Part shown: positions 51,148 through 60,507 of the stretch, piece by piece
How the letters are laid out: each line of letters opens with the position of its first letter
Position numbering within the stretch: the stretch's first letter is position 1
NCBI RefSeq assembly: GCF_004786095.1
Contig: NZ_RHPJ01000003.1
Location: 1-64,000, forward strand
From: Serinibacter arcticus
GTDB lineage: Bacteria; Actinomycetota; Actinomycetes; Actinomycetales; Beutenbergiaceae
DNA length: 64,000 nucleotides
Direction: 5' to 3'
Made by a program: the position numbers and the translations under genes
The notes under the pieces: generated by a model
Told to the model about the DNA's origin: nothing
Seen by the model: the letters and a program-made list of their open reading frames with translations, nothing else
Databases searched by the model: none

Positions 51148-52337
51148 CGCGGCCCCGTCGGCACGAGGAGCGAGGCGACGCCGTCGGAGGAGATCTTGAG
51201 GAGCCGCTCGAGCGGCCCCTGGCCCAGCACGGCGCGCCAGCCCCACGAGAACGCGATCGACGCGAGCGCCAGCACGAGCAGGGGCACGTTCGACCCGGGG
51301 TAGTAGACCGCGTCCGGGCCGAGCACGGCGATGACCACGAGCTGCGCCGAGTAGATCGTCAGCGACATCGCGCCGAGCGCCGCGAGCGGCGACAGCGCCA
51401 GCTCGCCGGCCCGCACCGACGTGAGCAGCAGGCAGAGGCCGACGACGGCGAGCCCCACCCCGATGTTCCCCGCGACCTCGAAGGCGGAGTTCGAGTGCGG
51501 CTCCACCGAGAGCAGGACGTCGGGCCAGAACAGGACGTCGACGGGGTACAGGCCCTGGCCGACCGCGGCGGTCAGGACCGTGCCGAGGCCGTACGCGATC
51601 GCCGCGAGCGCCGTTCCGCCCCCGAGGAGGATCGCCGCGTAGCGGCGCGAGGCGAGCGCGCCCCGTCCGACGACGACGCCCACCAGCAGGTAGCCGATCC
51701 ACACCAGCGCGGGGTAGTAACCGGTCACGAGCTCACCGATGACGGGCCCCTCGAACGAGAACACGACGCTGGGCTGCACGCTCCCGGTCATGGTCTGGCG
51801 CAGCCCCAGCACCAAGACCGGTCCGAGCGTCACGGCGACGCCGGCGATCAGGAGCAGCCAGCGGTTGCCCAGGCGCAGCACGGGCAGCGCCATCAGGAAC
51901 ATCACGGCGTAGGCGGTGAGGATCACGACGACCGGGGTGCCGAGCACCTGCAGCACGACGCCGAGCACCAGCAGGATGACGGCGCGCACGGCGATCTTGA
52001 CGCGCAGGCGGCGCCAGCCGGGACGGTCCTCGCGCGCCGTCGAGCGCGACATGAGCGCGAGGCTGACGCCCGCGAGGGTGGCGAACAGGGCCGAGGAGCG
52101 GCCGTCGAAGATCCACATCCACTGCTCGCCCCAGCCGCCGCCACGGCTGTCGTGGCCGGTGCCGAGGTGGGCCACGAGCATCCCGATGATCGCGACGGAG
52201 CGGGCGACGTCGACGCCGGTGATGCGGCGGGTGCGCGGGGGGCGCGGGTCGGACGGCGCCGGTCGCGCGTGCTGCTGGACCGGGGCCACGGGCGACGGCG
52301 GAACGGGCGACCCCGGGGGGAACTGCGGTGAGCTCAC
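51144..52337 (-). CDS. Multi-pass membrane protein, DUF418/heparan N-acetyltransferase-like
   Basis: 397 residues. A Pro-rich cytosolic N-terminus precedes RITGVDVARSVAIIGMLVAHLG, the opening block of the DUF418/DUF1624 (heparan-alpha-glucosaminide N-acetyltransferase catalytic) group. About ten transmembrane helices follow. Such proteins are thought to transfer acyl groups to surface sugars, but the substrate is unknown. It ends just before the glycosylase-like gene and is divergent from the methyltransferase gene. Confidence 0.82.
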   Translation of the reverse strand: MSSPQFPPGSPVPPSPVAPVQQHARPAPSDPRPPRTRRITGVDVARSVAIIGMLVAHLGTGHDSRGGGWGEQWMWIFDGRSSALFATLAGVSLALMSRSTAREDRPGWRRLRVKIAVRAVILLVLGVVLQVLGTPVVVILTAYAVMFLMALPVLRLGNRWLLLIAGVAVTLGPVLVLGLRQTMTGSVQPSVVFSFEGPVIGELVTGYYPALVWIGYLLVGVVVGRGALASRRYAAILLGGGTALAAIAYGLGTVLTAAVGQGLYPVDVLFWPDVLLSVEPHSNSAFEVAGNIGVGLAVVGLCLLLTSVRAGELALSPLAALGAMSLTIYSAQLVVIAVLGPDAVYYPGSNVPLLVLALASIAFSWGWRAVLGQGPLERLLKISSDGVASLLVPTGPR

Positions 52338-52416
52338 CGTCCCAGGGTAGGAGATCCGCGGTGCGGGGCCGGAGCGGCGGGTCTACGGTGGAAGGACCAG
52401 CGACGAGGAGGACGCC

Positions 52417-53214
52417 ATGGCCAGGTACACGCACGGACACTCCGAGAGCGTGCTGCGCTCGCACACGTGGCGGACGGCGGAGAACTCCTGCGCCTACCTG
52501 CTGGACGACCTCGGCCCCGGCGTCGACCTGCTCGACGTCGGCTGCGGCCCCGGCACGATCACGACCGACCTGGCGCGGATCGTCGCGCCGGGACGGGTGG
52601 TCGGCGTCGACACGTCCCACGAGGTCCTGCTCAAGGCCTCCGAGCTCGCCTCGGCCCGCGGCGTCACGAACACGATGTTCGAACCGGCCGACGTGTACGC
52701 GCTGCCGTACGGGAACGCGAGCTTCGACGTCGTGCACGCGCACCAGGTGCTGCAGCACCTGGACGACCCCGTCGCCGCTCTCCGCGAGATGCGGCGCGTG
52801 CTGCGCCCGCACGGTGTGCTCGCGGTCCGCGACGTCGACTACGGCGGCATGCGCTGGTTCCCCCGCCTCCCGGGCCTCGACGAGTGGCTCGACCTGTACC
52901 AGCAGGTCGCGCGCCGCAACGGCGGTGAGCCCGACGCCGGACCTCGCCTGCTGGGGTGGGTGCGTGCCGCGGGCTTCACCGACACGACCGCGACGGCCTC
53001 CACCTGGTGCTACGCCGACGACGAGACCCGGCGGTGGTGGGCCGGGGTGTGGGCCGACCGCGTGCAGCACTCGCGGTTCGCGGAGCACGCCGAGGACCTC
53101 GGCCTCGCGGACGCCTCCGGGCTCGAGGCGATGGCGACCGCGTGGCGCGAGTGGGGCGAGCGCGAGGACGGCTGGTTCGCGATGGTGCACGGCGAGGTCG
53201 TCGCGCGACGCTGA
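52417..53214 (+). CDS. Class I SAM-dependent methyltransferase
   Basis: 265 residues. SAM-binding motif I is LLDVGCGPGTIT (about 39-50), motif II VVGVDTSHEVL, and post-motif FDVVHAHQVLQHLDDP, resembling the UbiE/Coq5 group. The C-terminal part is variable and holds many Trp residues. GAGGAGGA precedes ATG 52417. The substrate is unknown; the next gene is a putative membrane protein with its own promoter-like TAGGGT box. Confidence 0.92.
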   Translation: MARYTHGHSESVLRSHTWRTAENSCAYLLDDLGPGVDLLDVGCGPGTITTDLARIVAPGRVVGVDTSHEVLLKASELASARGVTNTMFEPADVYALPYGNASFDVVHAHQVLQHLDDPVAALREMRRVLRPHGVLAVRDVDYGGMRWFPRLPGLDEWLDLYQQVARRNGGEPDAGPRLLGWVRAAGFTDTTATASTWCYADDETRRWWAGVWADRVQHSRFAEHAEDLGLADASGLEAMATAWREWGEREDGWFAMVHGEVVARR

Positions 53215-53259
53215 CCGTAGGGTGGACGGACGATCGCTCCCGACCCGATGGAGATCCTC

Positions 53260-53832
53260 GTGACCACCACCACCGCCGCGACCACGACCGCCTCCACCAC
53301 GACCGCGCCGACCGCGCCGACCGCGTGGCAGCTCGGGCCGCTGGCCCCCCGCATCCGTCCCGCACTGCTGACCGGTGCCATGACGGTCGCCTACTACGCG
53401 AGCCCCGACGTCGTGCGCCACCGCACCCTGCGCGGGGTCGTCAAGACCGCGCTGGTGGGAGGGATCACCGCGGTCTCGATCGACGACTGGAAGCGGGATC
53501 GCGCCGCTGCGGCGCAGGCGGACGGCGCCGACGCCGCGGCCGGTGCGGCCGCCGACGACGAGACCGAGGCCGACGAGGAGCAGGTCCCGACCGCCGAGCT
53601 CCTCCGCCGCCTCCCCGCCCGGAAGGGCGCGACGCTCGCGGCCGTCGCCGGGGGCGCGATGGCGGCGTCGATCGTCGTCACGGTCGCCGCCGAACGGTGG
53701 ATCCACCGCCGGGGTCAGGCGCGGGCGGCGGCCGGATCGCGGCTGCCGCACACGCTGCCCGCGCTGCTGTGGGGCGGGATCGCCGCCGCGCTGACGCTGA
53801 TCCCGACGCCGGAGGACACCGAGCGCGCCTAG
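53260..53832 (+). CDS. Small membrane protein of unknown function
   Basis: About 190 residues from GTG 53260, which has GGAG 8 nt upstream; ATG 53248 is in frame but has no site. The N-terminus is Thr/Ala-rich. One segment near 85-110 of the mature frame is acidic (DDETEADEEQ), between two hydrophobic regions (LLTGAMTVAYYASPDVV and LAAVAGGAMAASIVVTVAA) and a C-terminal one (LPALLWGGIAAALTLIP). Probably two or three transmembrane passes. Family not recognised. Confidence 0.72.
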   Translation: MTTTTAATTTASTTTAPTAPTAWQLGPLAPRIRPALLTGAMTVAYYASPDVVRHRTLRGVVKTALVGGITAVSIDDWKRDRAAAAQADGADAAAGAAADDETEADEEQVPTAELLRRLPARKGATLAAVAGGAMAASIVVTVAAERWIHRRGQARAAAGSRLPHTLPALLWGGIAAALTLIPTPEDTERA

Positions 53833-53841
53833 GGTGGTCGC
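53830..53841 (+). promoter_or_regulatory. Leaderless promoter of the fumarylacetoacetate hydrolase family gene
   Basis: TAGGGT at 53830-53835 lies 6 nt before ATG 53842; the T and A also belong to the stop codon of the preceding gene. No ribosome binding site. Confidence 0.6.
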
Positions 53842-54615
53842 ATGCTGATCGCTCGAGTCGCCGTGGGCGACGACCCCCGCTACGCCGTCGTCGAGGGAGA
53901 GGGCGAGAACCTCTCGTACGCGCTCATCGCCGGTGACCCCTTCTACGCCGGTGTCGAGCGGACGGGCAAGGTCCTGCCCGCCGACGGCGTCCGGCTCCTC
54001 GCCCCCGTCATCCCGCGCTCGAAGGTGGTCGGCATCGGCCGCAACTACGCCGAGCACGCCGCCGAGCTCGGCAACGAGGTGCCCGAGGACCCGATGGTGT
54101 TCCTCAAGCCGAACACGTCCGTCATCGGTCCGGACGACCCGATCGTGCTGCCGTCCTACTCCAGCGACGTGCACTACGAGGGCGAGCTCGCCGTCGTCAT
54201 CTCGCGCATCTGCAAGGACGTCCCCGTGACGCGCGCGCAGGACGTCATCTTCGGATACACCTGCGCGAACGACGTGACGGCGCGCGACCAGGGCGCGACC
54301 GGTCCGTGGGCGCTGAAGAAGGGCTTCGACTCCTCGTGCCCACTCGGCCCGTACCTGGCCACGGACCTCGACCCCGGCGACCTCGCGGTGCGCACCTATC
54401 TCGACGGCGAGGTCGTCCAGGACGGGTCGACGGCGCAGATGGTGCGCGGCGTCAACGAGCTGGTGGCCTACGTCTCGACGATCTTCACGCTGCTGCCCGG
54501 CGACGTCATCCTGACGGGCACGCCCGCCGGCGTCGGCCCGATGGTGGCCGGCCAGCGCGTCGAGGTCGAGATCGAGGGCATCGGACGGCTGTCGAACCCG
54601 GTCCTGCGCCGCTGA
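53842..54615 (+). CDS. Fumarylacetoacetate hydrolase family protein
   Basis: 257 residues. The C-terminal FAH fold is clear: KVVGIGRNYAEHAAELG, PMVFLKPNTSVIGPDDPI, HYEGELAVVISR (metal-binding Glu residues), YTCANDVTARD, GYDSSCPLGPYLA-like GFDSSCPLGPYLAT, and ILTGTPAGVGPM. Members hydrolyse or decarboxylate acyl-pyruvates and related keto acids. The gltX gene follows by 36 nt. Substrate not determined. Confidence 0.93.
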   Translation: MLIARVAVGDDPRYAVVEGEGENLSYALIAGDPFYAGVERTGKVLPADGVRLLAPVIPRSKVVGIGRNYAEHAAELGNEVPEDPMVFLKPNTSVIGPDDPIVLPSYSSDVHYEGELAVVISRICKDVPVTRAQDVIFGYTCANDVTARDQGATGPWALKKGFDSSCPLGPYLATDLDPGDLAVRTYLDGEVVQDGSTAQMVRGVNELVAYVSTIFTLLPGDVILTGTPAGVGPMVAGQRVEVEIEGIGRLSNPVLRR

Positions 54616-54637
54616 CGGCCGGGTGGGACGCCTCGCC

Positions 54638-54651
54638 TAGGCTGGTTCCTC
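54638..54651 (+). promoter_or_regulatory. Leaderless promoter of gltX
   Basis: TAGGCT at 54638-54643 lies 8 nt before GTG 54652, so the transcription start falls near the start codon. No ribosome binding site is seen; the -35 is weak (CTGACG region). Confidence 0.55.
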
Positions 54652-56148
54652 GTGAGCACCCACCCCGCCAGTGACGTCAAGGTCCGCTTCTGCCCCTCGC
54701 CCACGGGCATCCCGCACGTCGGGATGATCCGCACGGCCCTGTTCAACTGGGCGCAGGCGCGACACACGGGCGGGACCTTCGTGTTCCGCATCGAGGACAC
54801 CGACGCCGCGCGCGACTCCGAGGAGTCCTACGCCGCGATCGTCGAGTCGCTGCGCTGGCTCGGGATCGACTGGGACGAGGGCATCGAGGTGGGCGGCCCC
54901 GACGGGCCCTACCGCCAGTCGCAGCGCGGCGAGATCTACGCCGACGTGATCGAGAAGCTCAAGGTGGGCGGCTACGTCTACCCCTCGTTCTCGACGCCGG
55001 AGGAGATCGAGGCGCGCAACGCGGCCGCCGGTCGGGCGGCCCAGATGGGCTACGACAACGCCGAGCGCGACCTGACCGAGCAGGAGGTCGCGGCGTTCCG
55101 CGAGCAGGGCCGCGAGCCGGTCTGGCGGCTGCGGATGCCCGACGACGACATCACCTTCACCGACCTCATCCGGGGCGACGTGACGTTCGCCGCCGGTTCG
55201 GTGCCGGACTTCGTCGTCGTGCGCGCCGACGGCAAGCCGCTCTACACGCTCGTCAACCCCGTGGACGACGCGCTCATGGGCATCAACCACGTGCTGCGCG
55301 GCGAGGACCTGCTCTCGTCCACGCCGCGCCAGATCGCGCTCTACCGCGCGCTGGTCGAGATCGGCGTCGCGGCGGCGGTCCCCGCGTTCGCCCACATGCC
55401 ACTCGTGCGCGGGACGGGGAACAAGAAGCTCTCCAAGCGCGACCCCGAGTCCAACCTGTTCGTCCACCGCGACCGGGGCTTCATCCCCGAGGGCCTGCTG
55501 AACTACCTCGCGCTGCTGGGCTGGTCGATCGCGCCGGACAACGACATCTTCACGATGGACGAGCTCGTGGCGGCGTTCGACATCTCCGACGTCAACCCCA
55601 ACCCGGCGCAGTTCGACCTCGCCAAGGCCGAGGCGATCAACGCCACGCACCTCCGTCTGCTGGCGCCCGAGGACTTCCGCGCCCGTCTCGTGCCCTACCT
55701 CGCCGACGCGCTGTCGGCACCGAGCTACGAGCTTCTCAGCGAGCGCGAGCAGGTCATCCTCACGGCGGCGGCGCCGCTCGTGCAGGAGCGCATGGTCCTG
55801 CTGGGGGAGGCCCCCGGGATGCTCGCGTTCCTGTTCACGGCGGGCGACGACGTCGTGGTCGAGGAGGACGCCCGCGCCACGCTCAAGGACGGCGCCGCCG
55901 ACGTGCTCGACGCGGCGACCACGGCGCTGGCGGGGCTGGACGACGCCGGCTTCACGGCCGAGCCGATCCAGGCGGCGCTGCGCGAGGCGATCGTCGACGG
56001 TCTGGGCGTCAAGCCCCGGCTCGCGTTCGGCCCGCTGCGCGTGGCCGTCAGCGGACGCCGCATCTCCCCGCCGCTGTTCGAGTCGATGGAGATCCTCGGG
56101 CGCGAGGTCTCGCTGTCCCGGTTGCGAGCGCTGCGCGCGACGCTGTGA
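54652..56148 (+). CDS. gltX: Glutamyl-tRNA synthetase
   Basis: 498 residues from GTG 54652. Class Ib synthetase: [19 protein letters not shown] with the HIGH-type motif at 22-24, FRIEDTD, and the KMSKS-type [10 protein letters not shown] motif. Charges tRNA-Glu and, in organisms that use GatCAB, also mischarges tRNA-Gln. Genes for tRNA-Gln and tRNA-Glu lie about 900 nt downstream. The HAD gene overlaps its end by 4 nt. Confidence 0.97.
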   Translation: MSTHPASDVKVRFCPSPTGIPHVGMIRTALFNWAQARHTGGTFVFRIEDTDAARDSEESYAAIVESLRWLGIDWDEGIEVGGPDGPYRQSQRGEIYADVIEKLKVGGYVYPSFSTPEEIEARNAAAGRAAQMGYDNAERDLTEQEVAAFREQGREPVWRLRMPDDDITFTDLIRGDVTFAAGSVPDFVVVRADGKPLYTLVNPVDDALMGINHVLRGEDLLSSTPRQIALYRALVEIGVAAAVPAFAHMPLVRGTGNKKLSKRDPESNLFVHRDRGFIPEGLLNYLALLGWSIAPDNDIFTMDELVAAFDISDVNPNPAQFDLAKAEAINATHLRLLAPEDFRARLVPYLADALSAPSYELLSEREQVILTAAAPLVQERMVLLGEAPGMLAFLFTAGDDVVVEEDARATLKDGAADVLDAATTALAGLDDAGFTAEPIQAALREAIVDGLGVKPRLAFGPLRVAVSGRRISPPLFESMEILGREVSLSRLRALRATL

Positions 56149-56900
56149 GCGAGTCGAGGTCCGCGGTGCGCGGCGTGCTGCTCGACATCGACGACACGCT
56201 CCTCGACACGCGTGCCGCGTTCGTCACGGCGCTCGACGCCGTCGCGGACGCCTACCTGCCGCACCTCACGACGGCGGAGCGCGCCGCGGCGCTGGACGTC
56301 TGGCGCGCCGACACCCACGGCTACTACCGCCGGCACACGACGGGGGAGCTGACCGCCGACGAGCAGCGTCGCCTGCGCGCGGCCGAGCTGCACGAGCGGT
56401 TCGGCGGGCCCGCGGTCGACGAGGCGTTCTTCCCGGCGTGGAACGGCGTCTTCCGCGAGGGGTTCGAGGCCGGCTGGGTGCTGCACCGCGACGTCGCCGG
56501 GCTGCTCCGATGGCTGGCCGGCACCGAGCTCGCCGTCGGACTGCTGACGAACGCGCCCCTGGCTCTGACGAGGCGCAAGCTCGAGCGGACGGGGCTGGGC
56601 GAGGACGTGCCCCTGCTCGTGACGCTCGACTCGTTCGGGTTCGGCAAGCCGGACGCGCGCGTCTTCCTCGAGGGGTGCCGGCTGCTCGGCACGTCGCCCG
56701 CGGAGACGCTCTACGTGGGCGACGAGCTCGACGTCGACGGTCTCGGTGCCCGCGGGGCAGGTCTGCGGGCCGTCTGGCTCGACCGGCCGGGCGCGCGCCG
56801 GGGTGGTGTGCACCTGGAGGACCCGGCCGTCGCACGCGAGGCGGGGGTCGCCGTCGTGCGCGGTCTCGACGAGCTTCCGGCCCTGCTGGGAGCGGTCTGA
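56145..56900 (+). CDS. HAD family hydrolase
   Basis: 251 residues from GTG 56145, overlapping the gltX stop. HAD motif I is DIDDT (14-18), motif II LLTNAP, motif III around [10 protein letters not shown] and motif [20 protein letters not shown]. The fold and cap are those of small phosphatases or dehalogenase-like enzymes; the substrate is unknown. It appears to be the last gene of the gltX unit, before the tRNA genes. Confidence 0.92.
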   Translation: MSESRSAVRGVLLDIDDTLLDTRAAFVTALDAVADAYLPHLTTAERAAALDVWRADTHGYYRRHTTGELTADEQRRLRAAELHERFGGPAVDEAFFPAWNGVFREGFEAGWVLHRDVAGLLRWLAGTELAVGLLTNAPLALTRRKLERTGLGEDVPLLVTLDSFGFGKPDARVFLEGCRLLGTSPAETLYVGDELDVDGLGARGAGLRAVWLDRPGARRGGVHLEDPAVAREAGVAVVRGLDELPALLGAV

Positions 56901-56947
56901 ACCGCGGAATCCCGCCGGTTTGGTCAGCCCCGATTTTCCTTGTACAG

Positions 56948-56976
56948 TTGACCGGCGGTTGAAGGAAGGCTAGCGG
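56948..56976 (+). promoter_or_regulatory. Promoter of tRNA-Gln
   Basis: TTGACC at 56948-56953 and TAGCGG at 56971-56976 are 17 nt apart. The last base differs from the usual T. The tRNA begins about 38 nt downstream. Confidence 0.5.
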
Positions 56977-57014
56977 CGGGAATTCCCGGCGTCATGCGGA
57001 TCCGGATACCCCCT

Positions 57015-57086
57015 TGGGGTATGGTGTAATTGGCAGCACGACTGTTTCTGGTACAGTTAGTCTAGGTTCGAGTCCTGGTACCCCAG
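57015..57086 (+). tRNA. tRNA-Gln (anticodon CUG)
   Basis: 72 nt. The acceptor arms TGGGGTA and TACCCCA pair fully. The anticodon stem ACTGT/ACAGT closes the loop TTCTGGT, anticodon CTG (Gln). The T arm reads CTAGGTTCGAGTCCTGG. The 3' CCA is not encoded (GCGGT follows the discriminator). Confidence 0.93.
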
Positions 57087-57106
57087 CGGTGAAGACGGTG
57101 CGGATT

Positions 57107-57134
57107 TTGCTCCCGGGCAGAGTTCGGATAGAGT
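57107..57134 (+). promoter_or_regulatory. Promoter of tRNA-Glu
   Basis: TTGCTC at 57107-57112 and TAGAGT at 57129-57134 are separated by 16 nt; the tRNA begins 30 nt downstream. It gives tRNA-Glu its own promoter after tRNA-Gln. Confidence 0.5.
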
Positions 57135-57164
57135 CTTCGAGGCCGCTCAGCGGCTGACCAGCAC

Positions 57165-57237
57165 GGCCCCATCGTATAGCGGCCTAGTACCTCGCCCTCT
57201 CACGGCGGTAACGCGGGTTCGAATCCCGCTGGGGTCA
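57165..57237 (+). tRNA. tRNA-Glu (anticodon CUC)
   Basis: 73 nt. The acceptor stem GGCCCCA pairs with TGGGGTC (one G-T wobble). The anticodon stem TCGCC/GGCGG encloses CTCTCAC with anticodon CTC (Glu). The T arm CGGGTTCGAATCCCG is canonical. The 3' CCA is not encoded. Confidence 0.93.
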
Positions 57238-57244
57238 CAAGCGC

Positions 57245-57274
57245 AAGGCCCCCGATCTTCGGATCGGGGGCCTT
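57245..57274 (+). terminator. Terminator after the tRNA genes
   Basis: AAGGCCCCCGATC pairs perfectly with GATCGGGGGCCTT around a TTCG loop, 8 nt after tRNA-Glu. Confidence 0.85.
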
Positions 57275-57310
57275 CGTCGTTCCCGGGCGCGGGGATCCCC
57301 CGGGCGACGA

Positions 57311-57359
57311 GAACGCCCCGTGCTGCTCGACGGGGCGCGTCGAGCCGCACGGGGCGTTC
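57311..57359 (-). terminator. Long nested hairpin between tRNA-Glu and the iclR gene
   Basis: GAACGCCCCGTGC at 57311 pairs with GCACGGGGCGTTC at 57347, with an inner GCTCGAC/GTCGAGC stem. It lies 60 nt past the iclR stop on the minus strand and probably ends that gene; on the other strand it backs up the tRNA terminator. Nothing else is seen in 57238-57418. Confidence 0.65.
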
Positions 57360-57418
57360 CGGGGTGTTCGGGCGGAGTGCGGGCGGTGGGGGATCGCCGA
57401 GCTCAGCCCCGCCGAAGC

Positions 57419-58138
57419 TCAGTGCTCGTCGGAGCGCTTCAGCACCTCGGACAGCCGGTTGGCGGCGCTCATCACGGCGGCGGCGTGCATCCGGCCGGGC
57501 TGGCGCGTCATGCGCTCGATCGGCCCCGAGATGGAGACCGCAGCCACCACGCGCCCGGACGGGCCGCGCACGGGCGCCGAGACCGAGGCGACACCGGGCT
57601 CGCGCTCGGCGACGGACTGGGCCCACCCGCGGCGTCGGACGCCCGACAGGATCGTCGCGGTGAAGGACGCGCCGTGCAGCCCGCGGTGCAGGCGGTCGGG
57701 CTCCTCCCACGCGAGCAGCGTCTGAGCGGCGGAGCCCGCCTGCATCGACAGCTGCACGCCGACCGGGATCGAGTCGCGCAGGCCCATGGGTCGCTCGGCG
57801 GCGGCCACGCAGATGCGGGCGTCGCCCTGGCGGCGGAAGAGCTGGGCGCTCTCGCCCGTGTGGTCGCGCAGCGCGGTCAGCACCGGGCCGGCCGCGGCGA
57901 GCAGCCGGTCCTCGCCCGCGGCCGCGGCCAGCTCGGCCAGGCGCGGTCCGAGGACGAACCGGCCCTGGAGGTCGCGCGTGACGAGGCGATGGTGCTCGAG
58001 GGCGACGGCGAGGCGGTGCGCCGTCGGCCGCGCGAGATGCGTCGCGGCGACCAGCTGTGCCAGGGTCGAGGGGCCTGCTTCGAGAGCCCCGAGCACGATC
58101 GCTGCCTTGTCGAGAACTCCGACTCCACTTGTGTCCAT
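57419..58138 (-). CDS. IclR family regulator, NdgR/LtbR-like
   Basis: 239 residues. An N-terminal winged helix (about 1-65: GVLDKAAIVLGAL, STLAQLVAATHLARPTAHRLAVAL) and the IclR effector domain (about 80-235: GRFVLGPRLAELA, AQLFRRQGDARICVAAAE, RRGWAQSVAEREPGVASVSAPV). ATG 58138 is preferred over upstream starts, which would extend into the operator. Its divergent position next to leuCD is the hallmark of NdgR (Streptomyces) and LtbR (Corynebacterium), which repress leuCD and related genes, so orthology is likely. Confidence 0.9.
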   Translation of the reverse strand: MDTSGVGVLDKAAIVLGALEAGPSTLAQLVAATHLARPTAHRLAVALEHHRLVTRDLQGRFVLGPRLAELAAAAGEDRLLAAAGPVLTALRDHTGESAQLFRRQGDARICVAAAERPMGLRDSIPVGVQLSMQAGSAAQTLLAWEEPDRLHRGLHGASFTATILSGVRRRGWAQSVAEREPGVASVSAPVRGPSGRVVAAVSISGPIERMTRQPGRMHAAAVMSAANRLSEVLKRSDEH

Positions 58139-58150
58139 GCGCTGATACTG

Positions 58151-58171
58151 GCGTCTCGGTCGCTGAGACGC
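58151..58171. promoter_or_regulatory. Operator palindrome between iclR and leuCD
   Basis: GCGTCTC at 58151-58157 and GAGACGC at 58165-58171 are perfect inverted repeats with a 7-nt spacer, located 13 nt upstream of the iclR start and about 100 nt before leuC. A likely site for the IclR protein on both genes. Confidence 0.55.
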
Positions 58172-58271
58172 AAGTCCGCGGCCCTGCGAGTTGCAGCACA
58201 ATCGATCCGTCGGTTCCGGGCTGGACGGCACGATCTGCACGTCCGGCGCAACGTGATGAAGGTGAGCGGGT

Positions 58272-59753
58272 ATGGGCAAGACCCTGGCTGAGAAGGTGTG
58301 GGAGGCGCACATCGTGCGCAAGGGCGAGAACGGTGCGCCCGATCTCCTCTACATCGACCTGCACCTGTGCCACGAGGTCACCAGCCCCCAGGCCTTCGAG
58401 GGCCTGCGGCTGGCGGGACGCCCCGTGCGCCGCCCCGACCTCACGATGGCCACCGAGGACCACAACACCCCGACGCTGGACATCGATCTGCCGATCGCGG
58501 ACCTCACGAGCCGCACGCAGATCCAGACGCTCCGCAACAACGCGGAGGAGTTCGGTGTCCGCATCCACTCGCTCGGCGACGCCGATCAGGGGATCGTGCA
58601 CCAGGTCGGTCCGCAGCTCGGTCTGACGATGCCCGGCATGACGGTCGTGTGCGGCGACTCCCACACCTCCACGCACGGCGCGTTCGGCGGCCTGGCGTTC
58701 GGCATCGGCACGAGCGAGGTCGAGCACGTGCTCGCCACCCAGACGCTCCCGCTGCAGCCGTTCAAGACCATGGCGATCAACGTCGTCGGTGATCTGCCCC
58801 CCGGCTCCACGAGCAAGGACATCATCCTGGCGATCATCGCCAAGATCGGGACGGGCGGCGGCGCCGGCTACGTCCTGGAGTACCGCGGCGCGGCCATCGA
58901 GAAGCTCTCGATGGAGGCCCGCATGACGATCTGCAACATGTCGATCGAGGCGGGCGCCCGCGCCGGGATGATCGCTCCCGACCAGACCACGTTCGACTAC
59001 GTCGAGGGCCGTCCGCACGCGCCGCAGGGCGAGGACTGGGACGCCGCGGTCGAGTACTGGAGGACGCTGCACACCGACGACGACGCCGTCTTCGACGTCG
59101 AGGTCGAGCTGCGCGCCGGCGACCTGGAGCCCTTCATCACGTGGGGCACCAACCCCGGCCAGGGGCTCCCGATCAGCGCCTCGATCCCCGTGCCGGAGAC
59201 CATCGCCGACGAGAACGAGCGCGTCGCCGCCGAGCGCGCGATCGAGTACATGGGCCTGGTCCCCGGCCAGCCGCTGCGCGAGATCAAGGTCGACACGGTC
59301 TTCATGGGCTCGTGCACGAACGGCCGCATCGAGGACCTCCGCTCGATCGCCAAGGTGATCCAGGGCAAGCACAAGCACGACGACGTCCGCGTGCTCGTCG
59401 TGCCCGCCTCGGCGCGCGTGCGCCTCCAGGCCGAGGCCGAGGGCCTGGACCAGATCTTCCTCGACTTCGGCGCGGAGTGGCGCAACGCCGGCTGCTCCAT
59501 GTGCCTGGGCATGAACCCCGACCAGCTCGCGCCGGGGGAGCGTTCGGCCTCCACCTCCAACCGCAACTTCGAGGGCCGCCAGGGCAAGGGCGGTCGCACG
59601 CACCTCGTCTCGCCCCTCGTGGCGGCGGCGACGGCGATCCGCGGCACGCTCTCCTCCCTGAGCGACCTCGACCTGCCGGTCGGCACCGACCTGACCACCT
59701 TCGACGGCACGCCCCTGGCGCCGCTGGACCCGAACGTCCTCGTTCAGGTCTGA
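58272..59753 (+). CDS. leuC: 3-isopropylmalate dehydratase large subunit
   Basis: 493 residues, aconitase family. Interconverts 2- and 3-isopropylmalate, and by family (R)-citramalate and 3-methylmalate. The 4Fe-4S Cys ligands are visible in GSCTNGR and GCSMCLGMN; other marks are [32 protein letters not shown] and [19 protein letters not shown]. It starts at ATG 58272 and is followed by leuD with a 38-nt gap. Regulated most likely by the divergent IclR. Confidence 0.97.
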   Translation: MGKTLAEKVWEAHIVRKGENGAPDLLYIDLHLCHEVTSPQAFEGLRLAGRPVRRPDLTMATEDHNTPTLDIDLPIADLTSRTQIQTLRNNAEEFGVRIHSLGDADQGIVHQVGPQLGLTMPGMTVVCGDSHTSTHGAFGGLAFGIGTSEVEHVLATQTLPLQPFKTMAINVVGDLPPGSTSKDIILAIIAKIGTGGGAGYVLEYRGAAIEKLSMEARMTICNMSIEAGARAGMIAPDQTTFDYVEGRPHAPQGEDWDAAVEYWRTLHTDDDAVFDVEVELRAGDLEPFITWGTNPGQGLPISASIPVPETIADENERVAAERAIEYMGLVPGQPLREIKVDTVFMGSCTNGRIEDLRSIAKVIQGKHKHDDVRVLVVPASARVRLQAEAEGLDQIFLDFGAEWRNAGCSMCLGMNPDQLAPGERSASTSNRNFEGRQGKGGRTHLVSPLVAAATAIRGTLSSLSDLDLPVGTDLTTFDGTPLAPLDPNVLVQV

Positions 59754-59791
59754 CGGACAGGGACTGACGGCAACGAGGAGAGGGACACCCC

Positions 59792-60430
59792 ATGGACAAG
59801 TTCACGACCCACACCGGCATCGGAGTCCCGCTGCGACGCGGCAACGTCGACACCGACCAGATCATCCCCGCCGTCTACCTCAAGCGCGTCACGCGCACGG
59901 GGTTCGAGGACGCGCTCTTCGCCGCCTGGCGCGGCGACCCGTCGTTCATCCTGAACCAGGACGCCTACAAGGCCGGCAGCGTCCTCGTGGCAGGCCCGGA
60001 CTTCGGCACCGGCTCCTCGCGCGAGCACGCGGTCTGGGCGCTGAAGGACTACGGCTTCAAGGTCGTCCTCGCCTCCCGGTTCGCGGACATCTTCCGCGGC
60101 AACTCCGGCAAGCAGGGCCTCGTGGCCGGCCTGGTGGAGCAGGAGGACGTCGAGCTGCTGTGGAAGCTGCTCGAGGCGACCCCCGGCCTGGAGGTGACGG
60201 TCGACCTGGTCAACCGCACGGTGACCGCCGGCGAGGCGACCGTGCCCTTCCAGATCGACGACTACACGCGCTGGCGCCTGATCGAGGGCCTGGACGACAT
60301 CGGCCTCACGCTGCAGCACGAGGCGGAGATCACCGCGTTCGAGGCGACGCGCGAGGCGTGGCGCCCGAAGACCCTCCCTGCCCGCACGCTGCCGAAGATC
60401 GACATCGAGGCGGCTCGCAGCTCGTCCTGA
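59792..60430 (+). CDS. leuD: 3-isopropylmalate dehydratase small subunit
   Basis: 212 residues, the swivelling domain of the LeuCD heterodimer. Family marks: [38 protein letters not shown] and [23 protein letters not shown] stretch gives a good ribosome binding site before ATG 59792. It completes the functional dehydratase with leuC. Confidence 0.97.
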   Translation: MDKFTTHTGIGVPLRRGNVDTDQIIPAVYLKRVTRTGFEDALFAAWRGDPSFILNQDAYKAGSVLVAGPDFGTGSSREHAVWALKDYGFKVVLASRFADIFRGNSGKQGLVAGLVEQEDVELLWKLLEATPGLEVTVDLVNRTVTAGEATVPFQIDDYTRWRLIEGLDDIGLTLQHEAEITAFEATREAWRPKTLPARTLPKIDIEAARSSS

Positions 60431-60507
60431 CGCAGATCCGCGGTGCGGAGTCCTAGGGTCGGGCACCGCACGCGGTTCGCACGGCACCACCCCAGGACGG
60501 TCCCGAG

